Assembly (NCBI GenBank): GCA_033220425.1
Contig: CM065647.1
Location: 5,332,001-5,396,000, forward strand
Length of the DNA stretch: 64,000 bases
Direction of reading: 5' to 3'
Source: Lepraria neglecta
Lineage: Eukaryota; Ascomycota; Lecanoromycetes; Lecanorales; Stereocaulaceae
The notes beneath the pieces were generated by a model, which searched no databases, was not told the origin of the DNA, and was given only the letters and a program-made list of their open reading frames with translations. This document shows, piece after piece, positions 11,643-24,456 of the stretch. The translations under genes and the position numbers were made by a program. Position 1 is the first letter of the stretch. Each line of letters opens with the position of its first letter.

Positions 11643-12338
11643 ATCTCAAGAGTGCCCTTGGATATAAATGTATTGTCTCGCGGGAGTTCAGAGGCGGATT
11701 TATTCTCCCGATTGAGATTAGTATTGACGCTAGTCGTAGTTGAGGTTTCCGAACTTGCCAGCGAGGTCGCGCCGGCGTGTTCAAATCAGGATAAGTTTTC
11801 GAACTTTGACTGTTTGGGTTCGTGAGAAATTCCGTCCGGTCTTGAGGCTCCAACCACCCGAATTCTGCTCAAAGCGCTCGGAAAATATCAAAATCTGCTG
11901 TAGTTTAGAGCTACGTTTGCAAACATTGGTGCTCACATGCATCTGGAAATGACAAGTTTCCAGGAGGGCTGGAGCGTCCAGGTGGTGGTTGTTTGGGAAC
12001 GTTTCTCATTTATGGGTATCTATTGTTCTATGTACAAGTCTCAGATAGGTGGACCTCTAATCTTCAAAGTGCTCGTCTCTCAATTGTATCGCAATTATGC
12101 ACCTCAGTCAATGGTAGCCCGAGTGCTTTGAGCGACGTCAGCGAGGTGATGAGTGTATGGGGCCGAAGAGCTCTCCAAATTGCGCTCCCGTTGATGAGCT
12201 CCACTGAAGAGCACCGAGTGGGTTTGGAGCCCGGGGAGGGCCCGGGAGGGGGAGGTCTTGCTGTGATTTGGTCGCGTCGGTCGGAGTTAGCTCAGCTCAT
12301 ATGCGACCCATCCTTCTCGTCTCCTCAATCCTCTCAAG
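11643..12338. other. Intergenic, nothing recognised
   Basis: This lies downstream of the membrane-anchored gene and of the GT34-like gene, whose 3' ends face each other. Short frames here have no start context, signal or motif that I can support. Confidence 0.5.
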
Positions 12339-13941
12339 CTAATTCTTCCCATCCGAAACCATAGCTTCATTAATATCATTCTTCTTCATCATTTCCTTCT
12401 TCATCTCTTCTTTCTGCTTCTTCTCCAATTCTACCTGCTCCTTAGCCCTCTCAACCTGATTCGCACTACCACTATCGCCTCCATCTTCCTTTTCTCTCTG
12501 CTCCTCTGCCTCCTCCGCTTTCTGCTTCGCCTCTTGCTCTTTTGCTGCGTCGGCTTTGTGCTGCGCTTCTTCCTTCTTACGCTGTTCTTGCTTTTCGATA
12601 TTCTTTTGCTTATCAGCTTCTTCTTTCTTCTTTTTTTCTGCTTCGAGGGCTTTTTCATGCTCCTGTTCGGCTTTTTGTTCTTCTACTTTTGCCACTTGTT
12701 GGCGCTCGAGTTCATCGACGATCGCTTTTTCGCGGGTCTCTCGCTCCTTGTCGGCGGCTTCGAGGGCGTTGTTGAGGGCGATTATCCCTGTCTTGACTCT
12801 CCTGTCATTAAATGCTTCGCCGTGAACGGCTTCTTGAAGCGCTTTGTGCGTCTGTTCCACTTTATCCACGACGGCTTTGTTAGTGATGTTCGGGTAATTC
12901 TCGTTGGCGAGCTGGCCAGATTCCTGCAGGAGGCCCCTCGCGCTTCGGAGTCGTGACCAGAACTTTTTGATCTTGAGTGGATAGTCGGTTTGATTCAGGG
13001 GAACATGCAGCTCCGATAGGCCTTCTTCTGTTTCGAGAAGATCAAGCCATTTGCCCATAGCAGGGAACTTGCCAGCTCCATAACCAGCGAAATGGACAAG
13101 AAGGTCTCCGGGCTTGACGACAGGGGTGTTGTGGGTGTATTCGTAGCCGTTGTACCAGTCGAGGGGTTGATACATGACATGGTCGATATTCTCTTTTTGG
13201 TTGAAGACCCATTGCATGGCATCTTGTTCAGCGTTGCTATCGAGTTCGACGTCTTTTCTCAGCGAAGGAAGAGCGGCAACGTCTCGGAGCATTTCTACAC
13301 TCCAAGCGTTTACTCGGACGAAGAAGACACCGCAGTTCCATCCGTTCCAGTCTTTGGCGCCGATGAGGTGGATGTCGCTGAAGTCTTCGGTTGGTGGGAG
13401 GAAGGATTCCCATGGGATGTTGGGGTTGAGGAGGATTGTGTCGGCGTCGACCCATCTGCGAGGGCGTGTTAGTGTGTGTAAGTATCGGAAGGTATGGGGA
13501 AGCTTACACTATCCATTCCGAGCGCTTGCCGTATGGTTTCGCCATCTCATTGATAATGAGAGACTGGAGATACAGAATCTTGTCAAAGAGCAGCTTCACC
13601 CACTCGCCATCTCCGATGAGATCTTGTCTTAAGAAGTGAGTGGGATACCCAAATTCCTTTCCATGTTCGATATGCGTCCTCAGGCTCCGCTCATACACAG
13701 GGCCTTCTCTGCCACCAAAGACCATGGAGGCCTGCCGTATCCTTGGGCCACCTTCTAGAGTGTCATCGAAGACCTTGCCGGCAACGTCGAGGGCGGTTAC
13801 GTTGTCGTTGTATAGGGACTGGGACCATGGCCCAGGTGCTCGCAGGCTGAATTGGAGGTTATTTCGGAAGTAGGCGAGAAAGGGGAATGCAAAGCAGAGA
13901 TATAGGAAGACAGCGCGAAACGAGACGACTGCTGCAAGCAT
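12339..13941 (-). CDS. GT34-type (galactosyl/mannosyl) glycosyltransferase with charged tail
   Basis: Exons 13508-13941 and 12339-13455, joined by a 52-nt intron (GTAAGC...CTCGCAG) that rebuilds the metal-binding motif as VWVDADT (Asp148-Ala-Asp150). The protein has 516 residues. The N-terminus has one hydrophobic anchor (AVFLYLCFAFPFLAYF) as in type II Golgi enzymes. Family landmarks follow: LNPNIPWESFLPP, then WNGWNCGVFFVRVNAWS, and near the end of the domain GDLLVHFAGYGAGKFPAMG. GT34 enzymes (GMA12/MNN10 family) transfer galactose or mannose from nucleotide sugars in the Golgi. Unusual is the last third (about residues 350-516), which is almost wholly Lys/Glu/Ala/Gln and predicts a long coiled coil not typical of the family. 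The start was set at MLAAVV because the upstream in-frame residues look like 5' leader. Confidence 0.8.
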
Positions 13942-15891
13942 CTTGGCTACAGCATAACGATAGATGTAGGGTGTAAGTGGGAACAGCAGAGTGTTATGAC
14001 AGGTGAAGGACAGATGAAGGGTGTAGGTGGGAACAGCACCAGTGCTGTGTGATGGATGCAGGAAGCGATAGGATTGGAGGAAAAAAATACAGGAAGAGAA
14101 AACTGGATCGAGGAAAGAATATGAGGTGATGGAAACGAGGAAACAGTTTCTATTATTCTCCAACTCTCTAGCATTTGACGATTGCAACACTTAAATTACC
14201 TCGTTACCTGCTCACCCCGCCCATGGTTGTTGGTATAGCCCAAGGCCTGTTGCAGGACTGCAACGATACAACTTCGCAAACCACGTAATTTAATGGTTAG
14301 AGGCTAACTGTGGGCACTCTGAAACATAGTCTAGAGTGGAAAGCCTTGGTCTGGGTGTGATGTGACTTCATCCTCGGTGAATTTGGATGATGCAGAAGCG
14401 GACGGTGGCGAGATCGTCTCGGGGTAACTGCCCCTAGTGTGACGCTAAGTAGATTAAGCAGCGAATTAAAGCGCGCTCAATCCCTCTAGCTCGGCACCGT
14501 TGACTTTGCCATCGTTCTCGCTGTTGGTATTTCCAACATCCAGGGTGGCTCACGCAGATGGTAACGACCAGTATTGACTGCTCTTGCAATGAGAGGGACA
14601 TTCTCTACGAGCGTAACTCCCAGAGATAGTCGATACTTCAGTGTAGTAACCTGCTATGGCCGTTGAAGAAGGGCGAACTACCTGGAGTTCTCCGGCAAGA
14701 CTGTGGCACAGTCCAACCTGTCTACAAGTGGCAGAGCTTCCGAAAGCTATCTTCAATTTATTTAGCCTTCGACCTCTTGGTGTGTGCCAAACGTGTTTGA
14801 GACAACCGCGCTGTGCCGCAGCCGCAGGGTCAATTTTCAGGATCTTCCGCCAACTAGTTGCTTACCCAACCGTTCAAATAGCAACATTGCATAGAGGAAG
14901 CGAGGATCCTCCGACATGAGCCAGAGGTTGTGTTCCGCGTGACTTCGAACACTGGTTGTGGGCCATAGAGCAGTGCATTGAATGATGAGACAAAGCCAAA
15001 GCACAGCGTGATATAATGGATTCAAGAAACCCTGCCTACTAATTAGAAGACCCATAGCTGAATCAAGAAACCACGCGGGCGAAGCGGATGTCGGGGAGTA
15101 GACATGAAGTCCCACCACCGTGTTGATAGATGCGAAGCCGCGCTGATGACTACTAAGCCGTGTAGGCCAGCTATAAGCTGATCTTACCGTGCGCAACTGG
15201 TCCTGCAGAATTCGAATACCGATGTTGGATGGAACTGGTAAAGAGCAAAGAGGAAATCGATATCGTCGCGTCACGAGGACGATTATCGGACTTGGCGTAT
15301 CCGTCATACCCTCCAGATTTATTTACGGTAAAGAGCCCGAGTCTCGCAATTGAAGAGCCTCAAGCATGACGAAATTCAGCCTAGTGCGCATTGAAAAAAC
15401 TTTGATTGCAATGTTTCGATTCTGATACTATTTTGTGAATGTGTAGCTCACTGCTGCTCTACCGAGTCCCTCAGGTCTCACCTTGTTTCGTTGAGCGTCA
15501 TCGGTACTCAAAAGCATCGTCGGGTGTTCTTCCCAAGTTTTCGCTTCCAAGACCTTCTGAAGTATTGGTTGTTTCTTCCTTATGAGACAAAATGCCTTCC
15601 TTCAAGGTTGTTGTCAGCATGCGCGTTGCACATCCAGTGGCGTTAGGAAGGCAAGATCTTGGATTGATCCTCAGTGTTGGTTTAAATTTCCCTATGCCAG
15701 GTGCTATGGATGGAAGTTTTGTTGCGTTCTCGCATAATACCCTGCTCCACAAGCACTCTACCCAGCATGACCTCCTCGCACGCATCATTTTCTCCGTAGT
15801 CAAGACGAAAGTATAGTGCATCAGCTTGGTCATCCTTTTAGTGCTTTCTCTCATCACTCTCTGCCTCTGCTGCCACATTTTGCTTGTAAAA
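13942..15891. other. Intergenic, nothing firm recognised
   Basis: Almost 2 kb between divergent glycosyltransferase genes. Several frames of 60-156 codons exist on both strands, none with a family motif; the best, on the minus strand at 14837-15307, has one hydrophobic stretch but no splice support. Confidence 0.5.
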
Positions 15892-16962
15892 ATGCTACTA
15901 TGCCCAAGGGACCGAGAGGTCCAATGTGTTATCATCGCCTTAGCTATCTAGGGCATCGCTTACTTCATCATCGTTGCGCCACACGGCCAGTTTATCATTC
16001 ACGAATCCGATTTCTCATCTCCTTCAACAGAACAAGCACCCTACCACCCACGAGCCTTCATCGCCTACCTCCAAGGCTACAGCGAATCCAACTCCACCGC
16101 CTCCAACGACGAAGACGTCTACTACCTCGGCACCCGCGTCCTAAGCTACCAACTAATGTACGCCCCCAAAACCCGCACCAATACCCCCATCCCCTTCGTC
16201 GTGCTCGTCACCGAAGATGTTTATGGCCGCAAACGTGCCAGACTAGAGCAAGACGGCGCGGTGGTTATACAGATTGAGAAAGTGGTGACGCCAAAATGGG
16301 TATCAACGGACCATGTGCAATGGACGGAGCAGATGAAAAAGCCAAGAGTGTTCCAACTGACGCAGTATGAGAAGATTTTATACATGGATGCGGATATGCT
16401 CATCACGAGGCGTCTAGACAGCATCTTCGAAGACGAGAGCACAGCACTCGCTCCCACTCTCCCCTCTCTCCACGAGAAATCCCACGAAGCACCCCTGCCC
16501 ACCTCATACATCCCCTCCGCCCAAATGCAGCAGCGTCCCCGCGAACATCCCTACCCGCCCGACAAAGACTCAGCGCCAAGCTCTATCTACAACTATTTCT
16601 GCAGCGGCTTCTGGGTCGGACATCCCTCTGAAGCGGTGTTCGAATACTACATATCCGTCCTCAACATCGAGGGACGATTCGACACGAGCATGATGGAGCA
16701 GAGTCTGCTTAATTATGCACATAGAAGGGATGGACCGATGCCGTGGCGGGATTTCGATTATAGCTGGACGAGCACGTATCGGACGTACAAGGAGTATGAA
16801 CTGGGGGCGGGGGCGTTGCATGAGAAGTATTGGAGAGAGGATAGGGGGGATGCTTGGTCGGGGCAGGATAAGTTGAGGGAGATGTGGTTGAGGGATAGGG
16901 AGGATATGGAGGGGTTTTATGGGGCTATGGATGGGGGGCATGGGGATAAGAATAGGATATGA
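15892..16962 (+). pseudogene. GT8-type glycosyltransferase with a stop in its membrane anchor
   Basis: From ATG 15892 the frame reads MLLCPRDREVQCVIIALAI, then TAG (15949-15951), then GIAYFIIVAPHG and on without a break to 16962. The hydrophobic anchor runs straight across the stop, which suggests a nonsense change rather than an intron. The domain behind it is good GT8: PFVVLVTEDV, a YMDADMLITRRLDS motif carrying the DxD metal ligand, and a FCSGFWVGHPSEAVFEYY acceptor-loop segment. Related fungal enzymes are glycogenin-like or Golgi GlcNAc transferases. An alternative is a 66-nt intron (GTAAAA at 15886 to CTATCTAG at 15951) joining an upstream hydrophobic exon ending CLCCHILL; that exon lacks an ATG and has a TAG just upstream. 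The catalytic domain looks intact either way. Confidence 0.6.
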
Positions 16963-18526
16963 TTTTAGTGGCATTGGGTAGAGGAGGTGCAAGGAGAAGA
17001 GAGACTCGGTATGGCGTTGTGAGGTTTGTGTTTGGTCAGTGATATTATACCCAGGTCCTCATGATCATCCATTGCTTTTGTGTCTTGGAAAATGATAGAA
17101 CGGGGAAAGGCCTTCACGATAGTAGGATGTAGCTATGGTCTAGTATGCCTTGGACAAGTCCACCGACCAATAGGAAGTGACTGAGTAGAAAATGTAGATC
17201 AGCGTGGGAAGATTCTTCCCGTTTGGACTTGCGGTTGCAGCGATCATAGCAGGTCAGGGTGCCGAGGGTACAGGTTAAAGGGTTCCCGCCTGGCTGGCCT
17301 GACAGTCCTCTTACACCTGTCTGAGACAGTGCCATTCGTTCCAATGACAAAGAAGGAATCCCTTTGATAGATTGTGAAAACGAAACTTCTTGGCTTCACA
17401 AACTACACAAGCATTTAGCCTAAACCAATCAGCCACACCGACTCTACCCAAGACGAACCAGCAGCCACCGCGCACTTTACCAACATAATGCCTTACTACT
17501 AATTACATTAGCTACCAACATGACTCGTCACTCTATGAGTCTCAGAGCCTCGCCGCTCATGGTTGATGGCGCCATGTTTCACCCTAAAGGGCGGCGTGGC
17601 GGTCGGCCTACGACGGTGCGAAGGCAATTCTTCACGCCAAGCCAACTCTGGACCTACCCGGAAATAGTCTCAGTCGTGCCGCTGGGGTGATAATGGGATT
17701 CGAAATGGAAAGGGATGAGGGAGGGCGTGGTGATGGAGATGAATACGTTGCCAATAATGACAATGTGTTTGTCAGTCATATACTAATTTCATCACTGCAT
17801 CTCAAAGGCCGATTGAGATGATACGATGATCAGACGTGGCGAACTTCGAATTGCCTTGGTGCGTCGAGTGGACCTTGCATATTTTCCTCAGGAGCCCCAC
17901 ACGCTCTCGAGTGTATTCCGAGACTCAACAATCTCCTTGCTTTCCCTCTATTTGACTCTTAGCTCCGTCATACGGTTCTCGCCTCTGAAACCCTTGCTCA
18001 TGCCTGCAAGAGGTTAAGGAGCAACTCGGAAGCCGTAACATTGATAATCTCAGCTGCTGTCACATACTGCTTGGCGCTGGCCTCTACATCTGCTTTTGGA
18101 ATTATTGTGGCCTCTGAGTCCATCGTGTCGCCAGAGGGTCTCAGCATGGAACCCGCATCTTGCGATTGTGACTTTCCCCCGTCGAAAGACCATTGGGCTA
18201 GTAATCCACCCGGAAGTTTAAGGATCCCATGGTGGGTGTCTTACTTCGTCGATGCTGACAGACAGTCGAGGACTCCTACCGCTATCAGTATGATATCGGA
18301 TGATTTGATCCCCGTAATACTTTGCTAAGCAGGTTGAATCCTTTGCTCAGCTGAAGACCGCTGAATCCTATTCGGAAAAGCCGTTGAGGACTGAAGTAGA
18401 TTGTAAGATTTGGTCACATCAAGGTCCGATTCGGACACCGAGACTCTCGAAGCGTAACAAGGACATTGTCGCGAGGTTAGAAGCCCACTGCAACGCAAAT
18501 GGCGCAAAGTTGAGGACTCCGCTCCT
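16963..18526. other. Intergenic, nothing recognised
   Basis: Lies between the 3' ends of the GT8-type gene and the NB-ARC gene. Only short frames occur, none with motif support. Confidence 0.5.
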
Positions 18527-21500
18527 CTACCAGTCCCAGTCGAGTTCAGCTCTGCCGTCTTGAATGTCGGTCTGCAAGATATCGTTCAAATCCTCCGAAG
18601 ATTGCTCATCTGACTCCTCCGACATTTCAGGTTCCATACGCTTGCTGTCAGGCGAAGTGAATGGAATTGCCTTCACTTGGGCTGAGCCAAAAGATGCCTT
18701 GGCAAGGAGATGTTGAGCACTCTTATAGATGAGCTCTAATCTGCCAAGGTATCTGGGAGCAGCGTCGGGTAGCTGCCGCACAACACTCAGCAGGGTTCGG
18801 TAATTGCTTGCGTCTACTGGATCCAGATTGGCCTCTCTCTCGGATGCAGTAATCAATGCCGCGATTGCATCGTCGACTCCGTTATATGTTACACAGCAAC
18901 ACGACATTGGTATTCCGAGACGCAATAACATTGACGTTTGCTGGATTTCAGCATGTCCTAGCACCGCTGGGGTCCACCATAGTCGCTGAGACGCGGCGGT
19001 ATCCAATCGAGCTCTGATCTCGGCCGATTGCTGTCCAGAGTCAAGTCCTGCTTGCACCATGACCGTCGGCGGAGATTCAGCAAGTTGCGCAGGCAGATTG
19101 TGAGCATACTCATTGAGCGTGTTTTGGATCTCCAATCCTGGCGCAGTGGGTCTAACACCGGGAAAGAACCACGGACTCGTATCCGGATCATCCTCTTGAG
19201 AGGCCGGGGAAAATGACTCTTGTGGTGGATTTTGAGAAGAAGCCAAGACTTGTCCGTGTTCCCATGGAAATCGCTTCAAGTTGGTGCAGAATTCCACAAT
19301 TTTGTCACACTGCAGCACGTTCAAAAGAGCAGCTCTGAGCTTCGCCCAATCCTCTAAGTTCACATAAATTCGGATGAGAGCAAGACTGGTATCTACGCCA
19401 TTAAATATATCCACAAATGATACTTTGGCAGATGCCCTGGCCGGTTGCACCTCAAGGAGTCTTTTGTGGACACTTTCCATGCTCGAGAAGATGTCTCGCG
19501 CCCATCGCCGTTGGCTCAAGTTGAGTGGTCTATCATTGAATTGGCCATCAGAGGGCATCCTCCACTGCAGCCTAGGATCGGAAACGGCTTCGGCTACAGC
19601 GATGGCGTTTTCCCATATATATTCGAGCGGAGTGACAAAGTCTGTTGTTGTTATCTTGGATGTCTCAGTAGGGTACCCTGTTCTTCCCCAACTGCTAGAG
19701 AGGTATGTCGAATGAGACCATGATTCCATCAATCGCAAGTCCTGTTGCTCAAGCATCAAGTTCTCCTCTTTTGCTAACTCAGCCTTACATTCCAAGACCA
19801 AGATGGAGAAGACTTTCTTCATTTCATCATAGTTCTTACTCCCCGGGTACTCCCAGAGCAATCTCACCAGGCGACACAAATACACACCTTTCTGATCAAA
19901 GGACAGATTGTGCAAGAGCTCAGACGACAGCATCTGGTCGAGGTCAAAATCTGCGTGAATCGCGAACTCTTCTGGAGAGAGTAATCTGAGCAAACGAAAT
20001 TTGATCATGAAATGTATCCAGCGTATCAGAGGTGACACGTAGTCTGTCGAAGAGAAAAGTGTACGAAGACTGTCAAGTAGATTGAGTTCGGCGCGCCTTT
20101 GTTGGTCCTGATCAGCTCTCAGCATCCCCAACTGTGTGTGATCAATCCTCAATTTCCGTCTGTGTTTGTCGCTAGTAGGTATTGTATTATTGACCTCTTC
20201 AGAGGTATCAAGGACAGCTGTGGTGAGTAGCAATAGGAAGGGGCTCATGGAGCTCTCTAGAGGACTGCTCAAGGATAGTGAATTCAGCGAATCAGTGATC
20301 ATGTTTATTGTCTTTAGGCTAATCTCCGACTTTGTGCTTCGAAGCCATACAATCACCTTGTGAATGAAGAAAGCCATCGACACCAGATTTTCGGGTAGAG
20401 AGGTGACAATCGCTCGGATGGTTTGATCCAAGTCCTTGGAAAGCTCCTCCGAGATGTCCAGGGTAAAGACCGAATGTTTTGGGAAGCCCGTTAGGTAGTA
20501 GACTTCACAGAAATTGAAACATTCCAAGGGCATGGTAGTAGCATTGTTATGATAATCTCGGAGATTGGTCAGTACGGTTTTAACATGGTGGCCAACCCAA
20601 TCGATCCTATCAAGGAGCGAATTTGACATGACCGGGAAATCGTCAGGCAAGCACGTGACAAGTTCTAGTGGGAAAGACTGATATAGGATTAACGCCGCCG
20701 CAATGGTGAATTTTGCTTGTCGTGCAGGCATTGGATTCAGACGGACTCTTATCCATTCGTGAACTAAGGGGTGTACATAGAGTGTGGGAGTTTCAAGATT
20801 CCTCCGGATCAGTGATAGTGATGTCAAGACACCTATCGCAAGCCTGAAGCCCACATCGTCTTCCAAGTAGGCTAATTCGGTTTGAAGACTTCGAGGTAGT
20901 CGCCGCCCTTCGAATTCCAAGTTGAATGCCCAACTCGTCCTCTTTGTGGTGGCCGTGAGCAGCTCTTCAGCTATGTATGAATGGTCTAAAAATCCCAAAA
21001 GTTGAAGAATCCAGCTTGCTCGCGGCTGCATCCGCTCCAGATAATCGAGTGAAATTTCCCAAGTCGTCATTACCGAGTCAGGATATTTTGGATTTGTTTG
21101 TTTGAACCTCAAAAGCCGTTCTCGATCGACACTGCGTGGCTTAAGGTAATTGAGATACTCTTGAAGACTCATCGGCGAGTTTTCCCGTATGAAAGATGCG
21201 GCTTGGTCAATAGCAAGTGGAAAGCACTGTATCTCCTGCAGTATTTGCCTCAGGATTTGATATTCTGGATGAGATGTAGGTTCGTTCCAGTCGCTCTTGG
21301 TGCCGCTACTTTGAACCCGGAGGAAGAGCCGTTCTGCATCTAGCAAGTCCATGGCCAATAGAGCGAATCCAGAATCTGCTACTGGACCAATGACTCGGCG
21401 ATCCCGAGTGGTAATGAGTACGTTCCCCGTAGCCCCAATTGGCAGAAACTTGTGAATGTCTACTTGGATATCGTCGTAGTTGTCGAGGACAAGCAGCCAA

Positions 21501-23392
21501 TCTTCGTGACCCGGCAAAAGCAACCAATCTTTCAATAAGGCCACGCCGTCAGCTGACGTACTCGGCCCTGCAGCCGTGAATGTATCTTCGTCTCGCTCTT
21601 GAGTGTTATGTTGGACATTTCCATAGACACCGCGCACTAGTGACAGCTCTTTTGAGATTGCTTTATAGCCAGACTCAATATCGTCTTGACTGCGGGCCGA
21701 AATCCAGAAAATTGATGTTCTAGGCTTCGCTTCCCTTCGGTCGTATATGTATTTCAGTACTAATTGAGTCTTGCTAGGGGATTAAGGCAGTCAGCTATGG
21801 CGTAGGATATCAGAGTATTGAAAACAATGCTTACCCAATCCCCCCAAGCCCATGTACAGCAACTATTGGGTAGTTTGAACAATTTTGGTGCTCCTGAGCA
21901 TTGAGGTGATCATCAATCAATCTCAGTTCCGCCGTTCGTCCAAAGAATTGCGGGTTTGGAGACAAAGGTACGAAGAAATGGCCCCGCTGAGTTGCTTCGG
22001 AAGGTCCTGTAGCTGTATTTCTTACTTTCAGTGAAATCTTTACTTCACTAAGGGCCGGATATACCTGGGAGTTGTAAAGTTTCTTGATCTGTTTCGGAAG
22101 AGACCTGCTTTCCTATGCAATTCTCTGATAATCGTTTTATTTGAGCCAAAACGGGCAGGAAAAGAGCGTCCGATGGACCATTAAACTTGCAAATGCGACT
22201 GTGCGTGGCGTCTATTGGGACAAGTACCTCATCTTCGACTCCTAGTCGTGACGAGACTTCGTCGACCACCTGCTCGGCACTTCAGCGAAAGCGGCATCAT
22301 TTGCACAGGGTCCGTACCAGTGAGTTTAGCACCGGAGTTTTCCTCCTTTCATAGAAGTTAACGATAGTGAAAGAGGAATGTATTGCTCGAAATTCAACAG
22401 ACAGTTGCGACAAGACGTGGGAGTCAAGTTTGAGAGCTTCTAGCAGCTGTTTCGAGGGTCTTTGAAAAGCCAGTGCAGCAACATTTGACAATAAAGACCC
22501 AATATTTGCGCTTCTGCTACCACCATGGGGAGTTGCAAGGAACAATATCGACTTTGTAGCGGCTTCTATACCACTATAGCGGCCAGGGTTTGCGTGGGCG
22601 AGAATCAGCGCCTGAGATAGTGAGTTTGTATCTCAGACTTGCAAGATAAGATGTGTGTCATTACTTGCTTTACCACAATGCCACCTAGTGAGTGGCAGAT
22701 AAAAATCAGAGGTCGATTATTATCCTGAACACACTCAGTGACAGTCCCTAAACATGCAGAGGTACGAACCTTCCTTTCTGCTCTGTCATCTGTGATCCGC
22801 TGCAAAAGATCATGGGCAAAATCTCGTACGCCGCTAACGCCTGTATTTGGGCCCATTACGGCGGAGTTGTATCCATATACCAATATCCTTGCTTTTGGGA
22901 TTTGATCTGGAAGAAAATCTCGGAGCCACATAGGCTCGATGTTTGCTCGACTCTCTTCACGACAGGTCCAGGTGCCGTAGGCATGACCGTTCAGTCCATG
23001 GACTGCAATAATGCTAGCGCGTGTTGATTTTAGCTGCCATGAAATCAAGCAACTGCAACGGAGAATTGATGACACTGCATCTAGATGACTTACTCCAATC
23101 TTGGTTCCGTTGGTGCCGCCAGGGTAGTCAAGCCCATGAAGTCTCGTTCCACGCTCACATTGCGGTTGCCTAGTACTTTCCCATTCAGCTCCAAGGCCTT
23201 CTTGGCATCAGAGGGTGATCTGAAGGTGACTGTTGCGACCAATGGAGCGTCCTCTTCCGCTGAAGTTGGGCAGAGGGATATGCCTTGATTCGTCTTTAGG
23301 CTGTGCCTTGCAAAGAAGTGCTGGAGCTCGACATTCTGCAGGCCCGACTGTAGATTAGTCACCCTCACTGTCGACAAGTCCTTTGGCTGCAT
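18527..23392 (-). CDS. NLR-like protein: RRM-like module, SesB-like esterase, NB-ARC ATPase
   Basis: Six exons rebuilt in phase: 23094-23392, 22665-23052, 22318-22611, 22065-22269, 21835-22012, 18527-21773; introns 41, 53, 48, 52 and 61 nt; 1536 residues. Residues 1-90 look RRM-like (RNP2-like VRVTNL, RNP1-like VATVTF). An alpha/beta-hydrolase follows: VHGLNGHAYGTW near 115, the nucleophile elbow CHSLGG near 220, and LATPHGG near 250. Then NB-ARC: P-loop VHGLGGIGKTQ at about 446-457, split by an intron; Walker B WLLVLDNYDD (547-556); GNVLITTRDRR; CFPLAIDQAAS (638-647); and an MHD-like HPLVHEW (789-795). The long C-terminal half has no repeat I can name and ends in an acidic tail. Fungal SesB/NB-ARC proteins belong to the STAND class tied to heterokaryon incompatibility and programmed cell death. 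All catalytic landmarks are present, so it is probably functional. Confidence 0.85.
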
Positions 23393-24456
23393 TGTGGCTA
23401 AGCCAAATCATTGAATAAGCGTTCTGAGCTTGGCCGAGGGGATGAAAATGGAATTGGGTTGATGAGAGGTAGAATGCGACGAAGCAGCGCTGCCGCCCTC
23501 CATGTCGATGAGCCAATCATCTTGTTAGGCAGCTATGCAGGGTAGATCTTGAAATTAGCTGCACCTGCTTCTTTCGTTCCGAGTTCGTGACTACTTTTGT
23601 GGGCTTGATTTTTTTTCAGAAAGTTTATTCAAAGTATGAGTTCTATCTTAGGCAGCTATTATAATTTGCGGATGGTAGGAAGGCATAAGGAGGGAATTCT
23701 ATAGGGATGCGGAAGGGTCTCCCGGAGGCATCGTAACTTCCCTTGGGGGGTGGGGGGACAAGATAAATGGCACCCCCTCCAAAACACCTAGGCTCGCAAT
23801 GCCGCTATGGGTTTTTAACGAAAAGGCTTTTGGTACTAGAATTTTGCATGCAGAGTTGTACTTCGCAAGGTTCTTTACAACTTCCGTCTACAGGTCCAGT
23901 TTGTAACTCTTTTCGTTGTGAACTTGTGCGATTGTGAAAGCCAGCTGGGATTTTAGGGAGTGCCAATTTCTGTCTCCCGCGAGCTTCCCTATACTTCCAT
24001 CCCAACCTCTGTACAAACCAACAAGTATTGAGGCTGCATTGACTGACCAAAACTTCGGAAAGTCTATTCCTGCGAGATTCATTCGTAACTCATACTCGAT
24101 TGTGAGTGGTGCTGATATGCCGCTAAGAATATTTGCTTGACTGCTATGTAGAGATTATCAAATACCAACACGCTTATTAAGTCGTTAGAGCACATAAACT
24201 CGTAGTAAAGCAGGTCATAACATCGTGGAGCTCACGAACACCAGATCACAACCTAGCTTAGTCGTGTTCGAGCCCCAAAATGAGCTCAGATGGGCTCCAA
24301 CAAGATTATGCAAAATGGGTATCGCAGCACTCCGAACAGGCACTCAAACCACGTACTCCATACTCTTTTGAAGACGGTAATCTCATTGTGTGACGTCTAA
24401 GAAAGACGGGAGGGGCTTTAGCTTGTCTCATGGCTCCGGACCACGCTAGGCTGTAA
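23393..24456. other. Intergenic, promoter side of the NLR-like gene
   Basis: I find no further gene. A G-rich/C-rich patch lies near 23745-23775. A weak tRNA-like B-box at about 24265 is not supported by a foldable cloverleaf. Confidence 0.45.

Noticed and set aside
12534-12956. Hydrophobic plus-strand frames opposite the GT34-like tail
   Set aside because: They are the antisense of Lys/Glu-rich codons, which read as Phe/Leu runs; not real membrane proteins.
14837-15307. 156-codon minus-strand frame with one hydrophobic stretch
   Set aside because: No family motif, no splice partner and no convincing start; chance remains the simplest explanation.
15498-15935. 145-codon minus-strand frame upstream of the GT8-type gene
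   Set aside because: Overlaps the GT8 start region and is of random composition.
24220-24290. Possible tRNA from a GTTCGAGCCC-like B-box
   Set aside because: No matching T-stem, no A-box at the right distance and no acceptor pairing could be found by eye.
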